Source of the DNA: Anoplopoma fimbria
Taxonomy: Eukaryota > Chordata > Actinopteri > Perciformes > Anoplopomatidae
Direction of reading: 5' to 3'
Length of the DNA stretch: 64,000 nucleotides
Assembly (NCBI RefSeq): GCF_027596085.1
Contig: NC_072462.1
Coordinates: 18,223,421 to 18,287,420 of the forward strand
Shown: piece by piece, positions 1 to 11,131 of the stretch
Layout: every line of letters begins with the position of its first letter
Position numbering within the stretch: position 1 is the first letter of the stretch
Notes under the pieces: generated by a model
Databases searched by the model: none
What the model saw: the letters and a program-made list of their open reading frames with translations, nothing else
Told to the model about the DNA's origin: nothing
Position numbers and translations under genes: made by a program

Positions 1-128
1 GCCTCATTGTCTGTATCACGCAGGCTTGGATGTCCTCCAAACATCCTGCTGAGATCTCCTACCAGCTCGTCTAGGGCTCTGAATTCCACCAGCCAAGCAG
101 AGGAGCCATGGTGAGAGAGCAGACACTG
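1..128 (-). CDS. Probable partial internal exon of an unidentified gene
   Basis: On the minus strand a pyrimidine-rich stretch ending in ttatttcag (AG at 130-129) is followed by a reading frame that stays open for 42 codons to the window edge. The other two frames are closed by stops. The peptide begins QCLLSHHGSSAWLVEF and continues through RALDELVGDLSRMFGG and ends RDTDNEA; its composition looks like a globular protein rather than repeat translation. A second AG three bases further in gives an alternative NAGNAG acceptor. I do not recognise the family. It would be a separate gene, in the same orientation as the TMEM132 gene and about 16 kb beyond its stop codon. No donor site is visible because the window ends. 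It could still be a chance open frame, since 128 bases is short. Confidence 0.4.
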
Positions 129-147
129 CTGAAATAACAAATGAGGG

Positions 148-211
<64 letters not shown>

Positions 212-446
212 CTCACACACAAACACACACAAAACACATTCAACACCCAAAGTAACTTATACAACACACATGTACAAATTGTACTGTATGCACAAACACT
301 ACAGAAGAAGTGGGGCGTAAAACTACTATTCAACACCCAAAGTAACTTATAAGTAACATATTTTGCGTTACAAATTGATGAATTAAGTTTACATTACCAC
401 CGCTTATGTTTCTTATTGGTGCCATACCATTTAGTTTCCTTGAGTA
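129..446. repeat. CA microsatellite and 24-bp direct repeat
   Basis: An uninterrupted (AC)n tract runs from 151 to 207, followed by interrupted CA-rich sequence. A 24-bp sequence at 238-261 recurs exactly at 328-351, a direct repeat with a 90-bp offset. No gene is visible. A long minus-strand open frame here is produced by the CA tract. Confidence 0.85.
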
Positions 447-1132
447 CCGTATTTTCCGCACTATAAGGCGCACTTAAAAGCCTTTCATTTTCTCAAAAAA
501 CGACAGTGCGCCTTATAATCCGGAGCGCCTTATATATGGATTAATTCTGGTTGTGCTTACTGACCTCGAAGCGATTTTGTGTGGTACACGGCGCTCTGTC
601 AACATGTTTTAGTAGACTTAGTAAACTACAAAGCCGCACCGCAGCAGCATTACGGCCACCGTAGTCAGGAGCGGTACAATGGGGCGTATAGGAGTGCCCA
701 GGCGGAGTAATACATACTGTGCTTCACCATAATACTACAGTGTGTGTGTATAAGGACCAACATGGCTCCTGTCAAGAGACACGCTGACGACGCGGACTTC
801 AAACTCAAGGCTATCAGTATTTTATATATTGTAGGAGTGTGGGAAACAAAAGGGCTGAGAAAGGCTTTTTGTGGACGGAGTAAATAAACGTCGGCTTTAT
901 TTCACACTCTGCATTCGCTCTGAAAACACAACACGCGTTCCCCCGTCCCACATCATTAACTCATCAACCCGCTAACGGTCATGGGTAATGTAGTTTGACT
1001 GACTGACTGTTTTGTTTCGCTTAATGCGCCTTATAGTCCGGTGCGCCTTATATATGAAAAAAGATTGAAAATAGACCATTCATTGACAGTGCGCCTTATA
1101 ATCCAGTGCGCCCTATAGTGCGGAAAATACGG
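447..1132 (+). mobile_element. Non-autonomous pogo-like (Tc1/mariner superfamily) DNA transposon remnant
   Basis: The element is 686 bp. It has inverted ends: the first 19 bases, CCGTATTTTCCGCACTATA, are repeated exactly inverted at the right end, and 27 of the first 28 match. It is flanked by a TA duplication (445-446 and 1133-1134). Subterminal copies of the motif GTGCGCCTTATA occur near both ends. An ATG at 762 opens MAPVKRHADDADFKLKAIS. This resembles the start of the Brinker-type DNA-binding domain at the N-terminus of many pogo-family transposases. The similarity stops near 818 and the rest of the transposase is missing, so this is an internal-deletion derivative that could move only if a full-length relative supplied the enzyme. 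The TIR and TSD are read directly; the superfamily is inferred from the TA target and the N-terminal peptide. Confidence 0.7.
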
Positions 1133-1134
1133 TA

Positions 1135-1890
1135 CATCTTCAATTATGTCTCTTCAGTAGCCACCAGCTGGTTCTCTTTATCCCACTCACTCTGACAGAA
1201 CCCGACTTGAGGAGCTTGGGCATCTGGATGGATGAAGGAAGGAGGAGGAGCAGAGGAAGAAGGGAGACAATTTGCTCCTGTTAAGGGTCTATTGTGTCCC
1301 CACATGCACTTTTCCTTCTCTCTTGTGACTAGAGGAGGCATGCGTTGTGCTGGGAGACAGATGGTTTAAAGCAGATTTATTTTAGAGCCTGGAGAGAGAC
1401 TGAGGGAGGTAGGGGGATATGAATGAGGAGGGAGGATGGTGGGAGAGAAATAGAAGGAAGTGAAGAGATTAGAAATAGAAGGAAGTGAAGAGATTATTCT
1501 CTCAATCCAGAGCTCACCGTTAGAAATCCTTTGATTTTAAGAGCACACAGTCGTTTTGGTAAATCTTCTGCGTTTTAGACAGAATGGAGAAACAGCAACC
1601 ACACTTGAATTGTTGTCGATGGGAGATTTTTTTAGTCATCCACAATAATTGTATTCTTCAGTTCCCTATTATTCAATATCAGTCAGGAATTATGTTTACA
1701 TAGGACCCTTCCATAGCACATGATTGATGTGCAGTGCTAAAATTCAGCGGAAAAGCAGGAAATAGCAGCACACTGACTGACTGAAGGTCAGGCTGGTTGT
1801 TAGGCATGTAGCATATCTGACTTACATAAAATCTACCATGATCAAATATGATAAAAAAAAATGAATTGCAAAATGTCGGAGTTTAACAGT
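1135..1890. other. Intergenic sequence with a 25-bp tandem duplication
   Basis: No coding sequence is supportable. A 25-bp purine-rich unit at 1446-1470 is repeated exactly at 1471-1495. The rest is unremarkable AT-rich sequence. Confidence 0.6.
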
Positions 1891-2042
1891 CAACAAGATA
1901 AGAGTCCATAGTCACACTAGCAGCTCTGTCTGGTGCTTTGAGCCAAATGCTAATGTCAGCATGCTAACATGCTCACAATGACAATGCTAACATGCTGATC
2001 TTTATTAGGAATGGTTTACCATGTTCTTTATCTATGTTTAGC
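1891..2042 (-). repeat. Dispersed teleost repeat, GCTAACATGCT family (partial)
   Basis: The stretch contains repeated GCTAACATGCT-type words and matches, in reverse, my memory of a repeat common in perch-like fish. Its other part appears in the opposite orientation at 59038-59352. The family is probably a non-autonomous DNA element; I cannot name it. Confidence 0.5.
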
Positions 2043-4316
2043 GAGTTAGCAAGAGAGGAAATATTGTCATTAGCTTTGCGGGTAATTGATCATAAACCAA
2101 GGTACGAGATGGATTCAAATTTGGACCAGTCTGCCAGACATCGAGAAAAGTCAATGCATCTACACACACGTCAAGAAATTTAAATCTGAGAATCTCAAAG
2201 GAATTAATTCATTATGATACATTTTCCAAGAATGTCTTTACAAAATGATGTTCCAGTCCTTGTAGTGAATGTCAAAATATTTCACTGTACAAATGAAAAC
2301 CTTGATCTGCTAATGGTTATAAGAGCTGTCTGGTGGTGCACTGAATCACCAACCAACATTATTACTATACCAAGAGCCACTCTGTCATTATACATTCAGA
2401 TAAGCTGTTCAGTAAAGGCTACAGTATGAAGCACAGCTTAATTTTGTGCTGGAGCACTTCCCTCAAACACAGTGGCCTTGGTATGAATTTTAAGGTGGAA
2501 ATACAGTAATTGCCTGCAAGACCTTTCCTGGAATTAGTATCCAGACCCATACAGGCAATCCATAATACTAGTTTTCAAGTGAAAGCTGCTAAATGTTGCC
2601 AAGTTGAAAAAGTGCTTTATCTAAAAGCCACAACTGGCAACTGTTGGGCTCCTGATTCATTTTGCAGGCTACACAGCAGGTTGTTTGGGCCTCCAGAGCC
2701 TCTTAATCATGCTCTCATTTGCTGCAGAAGTAAAATGACATTTCTCTGCTGCCGCTTCCTCCCAGGCGGTTGGTAAAATGGCACCCAGAATTATTTCAAC
2801 ATTTAACACTTTTAATTGAGCCGCCATGTGCTCCAGAAAGCGGTTGCCCCCCCTTCCGCCGCCGAAGCTCCCGTTCGGTCATCCATTTGTAATCCAAAGC
2901 TGTCGGCAGGTCTGTGAAGTTTTCAGTGGGAAGGCTAAACGTCTGGCTGGGATCTGAACTGTGTGTCTGTAATGGGGTTAATTGAAACGGTAATCAATTT
3001 ACACTTTGCCCTCAATTACTGACTTAATCAAATGCTGAGTCACTGTGGAAGTCAGGTAGCCCTCGGACAGAGAGCTGGCACTTATTGCATTCAAAACCAC
3101 AACCACTCACATTAAAATACCAACATAAGATACACGTTATACAATCTTACTCTTACTTTTTTTTTTACATTTTTCCAAACCTGTGCCGTGGAAAAAACAC
3201 ACAAAATAGTTCAACTGAAAATTTCTTTACTTTGATATTAACTTGTCATGTTTGTGAAAGTGTTACATGTTGGGAAACAAAAAAAAACAACTTAAGTTTT
3301 GGAAATGTTCATAGTGCTATAAGAAAAGGGGTCACATCTTGCCTTGAAGCTGCAGAGTTAGCAGTACAGTAGGCCCAGCTCCCTGACAGGGAGGCAGAGG
3401 GGGCTTGACATGTTATGTCAGGGCAGCAAATAAATGTTTGAATGGGAGAGTGGGGCCCAAAAAAAAATAAGTGTGCACAGGCAGACAGGCTGACACCACC
3501 CAAATAATGGAGCTGCCAGAGCCTCTTTCATATTACATCTCGCCTCACCCAAAACACAATCACAAGAAAACACTTCCAGTTGCACATGCTGACACGCTCC
3601 TATACACAGGCGTGTCACAGATGTACACTCTCAAGACTTGTATTGAGCTCTTTAAGAAATAGATGTCTCAGAGTAAGACAGTGCTTGGAAAGGTGTGCTG
3701 AAAGGATGCTTCATTGATTATAGGCTAAAGCAAAGGGCTGTGCTGAAAAACCCCCCACCTCTCCTTCTCCATGTAGTGGTAATCTCCTTTGCCAGCTCTT
3801 AGAAACAGGCTGTAATTTGATAAATCGCTGTGCTGAAATGAAGTGAGAATAGGCTTGACAGTGCGGGGGCCTCTCATCCTCTGACACCGATCATCTGATC
3901 CCTTTTTACAGCACATTAAATATAGAGCCCCTTTCTTCCACGGCTTCACGTTAGGAGACACACTAACGATTTGTGATGCCAGGAAAAGAGTGGGATTAAA
4001 AGGAAAAGAGGCTGTGGTTGTCACTACAGAATGATAGCAAAAGTGCAGGCCTTTAGGCAGAGGTTAAATTGGTCTGAAACAATTCAGAGCCTTGATCAAG
4101 TGGTTGTTTCATTCATTGTCATTCGAATTGCATTGCAGTCCTTTGAATAGTTGTTGCTATTATCCAGTCTGGACCAAAGTAGTGGACCAACTGATCAAGA
4201 AACCAACAACGGCGTCCTGAGAGCCATCCAGCTAGCTAAAAATCTATGATCATAGACAAAGGTTTATTGTCTTGCAGCATATATAATTATATTGCCAATG
4301 CCTGTATACAATGTAT
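2043..4316. other. Intergenic sequence, no gene; possible conserved noncoding block
   Basis: Short open frames here have no recognisable protein similarity. The part at about 2690-3080 has an unusual density of homeodomain-like TAATTGA and TAATCAA words without repeat character (see findings). Nothing else stands out. Confidence 0.4.
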
Positions 4317-4533
4317 TGCTTCAATGAGTCGATGAATCCGTTCCAGTCAATCAACATACAGTTAATCAACAACCATTTTGATAATTGCTCATTAAAGTTG
4401 CTTACATTCAAGTGTCTCAAAGGGATGGAATTGCTGATTTGCTTAATCTTTATATAATTGCTAATTGAATATCTTTGGGTTTTAATTTTTTGCACAAACT
4501 AAAGATTATAATAATTGATAGTTGCTGCCCCTA
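4317..4533 (-). repeat. hAT-like non-autonomous element, GGGCTGCAACTAA family, copy 1
   Basis: Read on the minus strand it starts TAGGGGCAGCAACTATCA and contains the family's characteristic runs (AAACCCAAAGATATTCAA, then ATCAAAATGG and repeated ATTAA/ATCGA-like words). The same family occurs at 29824-30134, 33563-33635, 44469-44572, 55780-55848 and 62946-63227. The copy is diverged and lacks a clear second terminus. Confidence 0.55.
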
Positions 4534-7500
4534 ACTATCTACAGACTGGGAGTCAACACTGGCAGTCTTAGGGGGAAAAAATAAACTTTAAAAGCTTTAA
4601 AAGGCAGCATCGTTGCAAAGGTATTGCATCGGATAGCATTGTATTGTACAGGTTTTCCAGTAACAGTTGCGTATACCTGCAGCATCTTCTATCATTGTCA
4701 GTGCACTGTAGTAGGGACCAAGGTGTGTTCTTTTCTATACGCAACAGTAATATCTGAGGGGCCGCGTGCGTGTATTTTCACATAAACAACAGCTTTCCCT
4801 TTGAAAGAAATACCTGTTGGAATATGTGCTGCTACTCTTACCAAACTTCCAAAATGTAAACATATGTGCATGTGGTTGATTAAAGTGTGTGTCCAGTTTG
4901 CAGAATCTAAACTTATTTGTGAAAGGAGAATAAAATGTAGTCCTGAAAGAAGGTATTATCTGTGATAGTGTGTTAATATTCAAATACAATTTTCAACACA
5001 GCGTATGTTGTTTGTGATACACACTTGTTCGAGGTGCTCCATATAAATTCTCACAATGTGGGGCGATACTGTTGCTACAAAACACACGGTTGCATGTCAG
5101 TCAAATATTAAACTAGCTCAAATAAAACAACAGGTGTCCTCATTGGACACTGTGCAAAGTTTACTCAGAGAGGTCCTGAACTGAAATATTAAAGTATGAA
5201 GACAAGTACATTTACATTTTCTGTTGTCAGAGTAAATATATTTGTTTACCACTGAAGCCTCTTGTTAGAATCAAAGCTCAAACATATGCTCTCCCCACGA
5301 GCAATGATACGGAACTGCAAAAGCGTGTGTGTTCTGGCATTGCTTATTCTGTAGATCTTTTACTGGGAATGCACTGGCCAATATTTTTCCATCTCTGCAC
5401 AAAAACAGACATACAGAATTACAAGTCCGCCTACTTACCACATGAACAACAGCAGACACAGAAAACATAGCACACATTTATTTTAAGCAGCGTTGTCTCA
5501 TTATAGTCTGAGTTCCCACTTGCACATTTTTATTTAACTGTTCTTTTTTACCTAAGGTGCTGTTTTGCCAGATAACACATCCATTACATGCTGAACACAA
5601 GCCAACAAACCAAACACACCTACGTTCTCAGCATCTTACTGTTGAATATATGAAACTGTTTTGTTTTTTAAATTAATATATATTTGACAGGTAGTGAAAA
5701 GTGAGCCCTTCTTCTTAGAAATTAGGACGACAAATTGTCAGGAGAGGCAGGAGAACAGCAGCGCTAATAAGATTTGGCACCAGGTGCCAAGGGAGATGAC
5801 CGTGCAAATGCATAAGCTGAAACCCTGTTATCTGTGGGACCATTTGGAAGTTATAAATTAAAAAATGATTTTGCAGTGTATGATACATTACCATGATCCA
5901 CCGGGTGTACTTGAGAATCTTCATTTTCTGTAAAATAACAGGCAATGGTGCCAAAGAAATAGAGACAAAGAAACACGACAGAGATAAAAAAAATATATGA
6001 AACTGACAGGTTTGAGGCCATAAAGTACAGAAAACACTTATCAAATCTAATCTAACAATTCTGCTGCCTGTTAAAACGCAGAATTGGCACTCTAATGGAG
6101 CCGCTCTGGTGACTTCTTTTCATAGGACTGAAGGGAGGCCTATTTTTTAAATAGCTCTCTTAACTTTGGTGTCAGTCATTTTTTCTGTGAATAAATCTGG
6201 AACTTATTTTCTTAAAACAAATTAAATTGAAAAGAACAAATAGAAAAGAAACATTTTCTTCACATCAATGCAAAGAAACCCCAGTTACCAGATATTGTCA
6301 ATGTTTTTGCAGCGTGAAACATCCATCATAGAAAAGTCACCAGCTCACGTCATTCAGAACTATTAGCCTCTGCCATCATTGCATGTGTGTGAATGTTGAC
6401 TCTTTGAGTGGTCGTAAGATTAGAAAGGTGCGATATGAATTCAAGCCTATTTAGTTGGTGTTGGATACTGGTTAGACCAGGGCTTAGCTCTAATGGTTGT
6501 AGTAGATGGCCTTACTACACAAGTATCTCCACAGCTACACTCCGACAAACAGACAGATGGACCTTAAAAACAAAGAAACCAAAGAGTCTTCTAATCACCC
6601 GTAATTTAGCAGGTGGCTTTCATTTACTGTCAGTTATTTGTATTTACAGTATAGAAAAAGCTTCACATAGCTTTTCTTGATGCTGCTACTGTATGTTACT
6701 GAAAAATATAATTAGTTTTGCCTCGGCGTACAATCGTGAAATTATTTGTCAAGTTAGCTCCACAGTCATTTGCTAAACATGGTGGCTGTAGGATTATTGA
6801 GCCAAATGCCAGGGCTCTAAAATGACGCCAAGAGTAAAAGATGAAACTCAAGATGCTCATCAAGAACTCCAGCTTTTCAGCAGTCTATAGACTCTCTCTC
6901 TCTCTCTATGGCTTCTACCATGCTGCATTAGCAGGTGATTGTGTCTCTTGTTTATAGTCACACCATCTGGGGTTTGAAAGCAGGCCAGGAAAGTTAAATC
7001 TGTACAGTGTCACTTGTACTCACTAAAGCCGCCCTGAGGGATAGGGCTGTAAAAGTTTGTTTTTTAAATGCTGCACAATCTAACCAGCCAGAGGGTCGGA
7101 AACACCCCTGGGCTTCACATGCTGCCCCGCGGCTCCTCTAAGCCCAAGTAAAGTTCCTGTGCTTTGCTTCTCAACTCCTGGGTGAAGTGAAGGGGGTTAG
7201 CCCCGAAGTGAGTACCAACCTTGGCCCTGGAGGCAAAACAAAGTCTCGCCTGTGCTTCCGGACCCCGTTAACTACATGATTTAGAATGATGCTTTGAGTT
7301 GTAAACATGTTTTTAGAGAGGTAGAGCCAAAATCTGTGTGCACTTTAGTTTGTGTAATTTGTTACTGACTGGATATCAGTGAGATCCATGTTTATTTTTT
7401 CATATTTAAATGAATGTTCACACTGAAAATGTGGTGTGTAATGGGAGGGGGTTGTTTAGATTTAGTTTGTACATTAAATTAAAATGGTAACATATTAACA

Positions 7501-10500
7501 TCATCAGGTGCTTTTTTATATTTCCGCACTTTAGTTTGTTTAACTCAGTAAGGTACATATTTTTCAGTAAGGTACATATTTTTCAGTAAGGTACATATTT
7601 TTCAAATATCATGCTTCGTTCTTTTTTCAGATTTTATTAATTCATGACGATTATATTTCATGTTTCTTCAAGTTTCAAGTTATAATATTCTACTGTGATT
7701 GAAGGTTTTTACAAATAAGTTGCTAAATATAAATATGATATTCATATCAACTCATGGATCAATTCATCTCATTTCATCAAAATATGAAGGCCTGGCCTAC
7801 ATGAAAGAACAGTTTATATGACTGGACCTACTGTTGTGTTGATATCATATCAATAATTTAAGCCTAATTTATAAACCTAATAGCTTTGAACCAGGGCCTT
7901 CAGTATTTGGATCAGGTAGCTTAAAAAATAAGGTGTGAAGGATGAAGAAGGCTACAGCTCGTATTTCATTGTATCTGATACATATTTAATCAACATTTAA
8001 GTAAACATTATTACAGATCTGATAAGGATATTAAAGTCCTTGGATCATGATGAGGGCCAGATAAAGTTGATAGGGACAATGCTATCCACTCAAGTATGCT
8101 GTTGAGCAAGCCACAGCTGTTTTCAGTTTTCTTGATTCCTGAACTTTCCCTCTCTACAAGCCTGGTCTGTCAGATTGGCATTGTGCTGCAGAACAAAGAA
8201 AGCCATCATTATCACTTCAGGGACCCAGAATACAGATTCCCCCAAAGACGCTGGAAAACACAGAGACCTAAAAACAAAAATACCATCAGAGATGAAATAA
8301 GGGAAAACTAAATTCCAGAGGGTAGAAGTGGGGCTTTGTGTTTAGTGGAAGGGGTGTATTAACAGCTGCAGTCCAATCTCTACTTGGAGCTCAATAAGGC
8401 CATCACCACGGGGATTTCCAATGATCAACTGCACGTCGCTGAAAATGCCATGATTCGTTTCCCTTAATGAACTATTCGTTGTTTTCCAGGCTGCATCAAG
8501 TGTCTCATTGTGACATTCTCTAAGGCCTGATCCATCTCGCTGACTTGTTTACATTTGTGGACAGGGCAGGGTCAAAGGCGTTCCAACAAACAAAAAAAGA
8601 GAGTTTCATTTGCTGTCTTCAAGAGCATTGTTTCTATGTCAGCAGAATAAAGTAAACAATACCACATTCATACCTATTGTAATTGCACCGGTCTAACCCA
8701 TAAATCACATTGACACACACACATGCAAAAACACACACACACAGGATAATTCTTCTCAGTTTATCTACACCCACCCGATGACAAACAAGCATGTAGTATG
8801 CCAATGGAAATCGGACAGGCCAGTGTACATACGTGAACAATAGAGACTTAGAGGTCTTGCAAAACCTTTTTTCCTTTTCTACCTTGTAGACTGGACACAG
8901 ATTGCTGCCAAAACCCATAAACCTTGCTTAAATTAATGAATAGAGCAACAATGCTTCATTATAATGTGTCATGAAAACAGACAGCAGAAAAGAAATTGGT
9001 TCTGTGAATTTGAAAAGGAGGGAGACTTTTGACAACTGTCTTTGTTAATATTAAACAAAAAAGCTGTGGGATAAACGATTAAAACCATATTAAAAAGCTG
9101 GGGTTCCTTAAACATGTTCTTTCTTTCCTTGAATGGACCAGCATAAGACCATGGACCCTCAATTGGATAAAGTAGGACTCTGTACCAAAACATTTTTTTA
9201 CTGCTTACAGTCCATGCCTAACACCTTTGGTGAATATAGAGAATTTTCCACTTTCCCAGCAGAAGTTATAGGGGGACAGACTGCATTTATGGTCTACCAC
9301 AAAGTGTATCTTCAGGTACTCTACTCTTTACTCGTTTTCTTTCGCAGCGACACTTCTCACAAGTTGCAGGTACCCTCCTGGATGATTCTTCAAATGTGTT
9401 TCATAAAGACACAGAGCCAGTGTTTTTGCACCGCACCACAAAAGCCATATGATTTTACAATTAAATTTTCAGACAAAGACTGTGATATGGAGTAGGCTTT
9501 AACATGCTTCAATTAGCAAGAGATTGCAGTCAATTTACACGCCACCACTTGAATAAGGGCAGAATATGTGATTTCTTCTTTATCAAGCATAACAAATTTG
9601 CAGCTTCTTACTGAAGACATCTTATTTCAAACCCAGATACTTTGCTTTCCAGATTTATTGTGACGTTTGTTTGCGGTGGTTCCACCATATGGAATACTGC
9701 ATGTCTAGCCTGCTAGGACAAATGCCTTAATCCCTTTGTGATATGAAATGTGCTATATACGTAAATGAAATGCATTATTATCATGATGACTTATTATGAT
9801 TATTTACCCTTTAAAGTTGAAATGTGTAAGATCTGGCCTCATGCTCCAAACAAATAGGGCTACTACTGGGTCCATATAATAACTATCAGATTTATTAATC
9901 ACTTAAAACAAATAAGACAACTACTAACTAACAGCAGTTCAAGAATATGCAAAATTTGACTAAACTTCTAAGAACCTAGCAGTGTGATTTAGACAGCATC
10001 TTATAATATAGATATATATCCAAAAGGCTTCATTTGCAGTTTAAAATCGCAACCTGATTTTAGTTTTGTGTCTTTCCTCACCTTTCCGTCACTCTAGAGT
10101 TTGCAGGTCTGGATAAGGTATTGAGTAAAAACCCTAGATGAAGGGCAACTGTCAGTTAGAGGGTTGATAGGTGACATCAGGAGTATAATTGGCTGTGCTC
10201 GCCCCAACCTGCAAGGAAAGAAATAGAGAGAAGAAGGAAAGGATTGAAGGTTACGTTGAGGATTGTTGGCATAGCAACGATAAAGAGAAGTTGTGAAATA
10301 GCATAACTAGTAATGTACTGGCATAGGGGATGTCAGTGGAGATGGTTTGTAATGGTTACAGGGTTCCATTCCATTATACATCACAGCAGCTGTCAGATAG
10401 TTAGTTAGTGCGAGCGCAGATCCAGAGATCCTCATGTCTTCAAGGCGAAGAAGACCTGGCAGTTCATTCTCTCGAACAAGGCACTAGTCTAAGAGGGCTA

Positions 10501-11131
10501 AGACTGAGGAGTGAAAGGCAGGTGGAGCAGTTTGAAGAGCCTCAGTGGCAGGGAGAAAAATCTCAGTGGAGCAGAAGGAGCTGTTTGTGGTCTGGTGCGA
10601 TAAGAATGTCCACTGAGTAGTTACTTAAAGGCTAGGAGTTTTGGAAAGGAATAAAAGAAGCACCACCAAGCTGTGTTTTCAGAAAAAGCATGAATTACTT
10701 GCGACAATGAGTAAGTGAATGATTACAGATGATAGGTTGCAGCCTGATGTCAGGGAGGAGTTGACTGAAGTTGGCAGAAAATGGGATAGTTATTGATGGC
10801 CTCGAGGGGTAAAGAGTGGTTGAAGAAAGGTCAGGCGACAAGTATTGACCCTGTTGGAGGAAGACAAGCTGAATACGGGAGAGAAAATCTTAGCAACAGC
10901 GGTAATAGCGAGATACACGGTAGTTAGGAAAATGACAGCAGGACCAGAAGCTCAATAATAGGTGTTGACAGAATCTGACACAATTGATTTGAGTCACTCA
11001 CACTCTCAGCTTCAACCAAGTCTTTCAAATGCTGCAGCAATTCGAGTTTAAATTAATAATGAATACTACCAGAAGGCCTCACACAATATTAGAGAAGGTT
11101 TTGAATATATTATAGATATTGTGAATTTTTT
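4534..11131. other. Intergenic sequence without recognisable genes
   Basis: No exon with splice-site and protein support was found on either strand. Small features are a CT tract near 6892-6908, the triple 19-bp tandem repeat at 7546-7602, and mixed CA tracts near 8715-8743. The plus-strand stretch around 10350-10990 is purine-rich, with short open frames that match nothing I know. Confidence 0.45.
7546..7602. repeat. Minisatellite, three 19-bp units
   Basis: The unit CAGTAAGGTACATATTTTT occurs three times head to tail, beginning at 7546, 7565 and 7584, with no mismatches visible. Confidence 0.9.

Noticed and set aside
16..336. 106-codon minus-strand frame with Cys-Val repeats
   Set aside because: It is driven by the CA tract. 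It also overlaps the candidate edge exon in a different frame.
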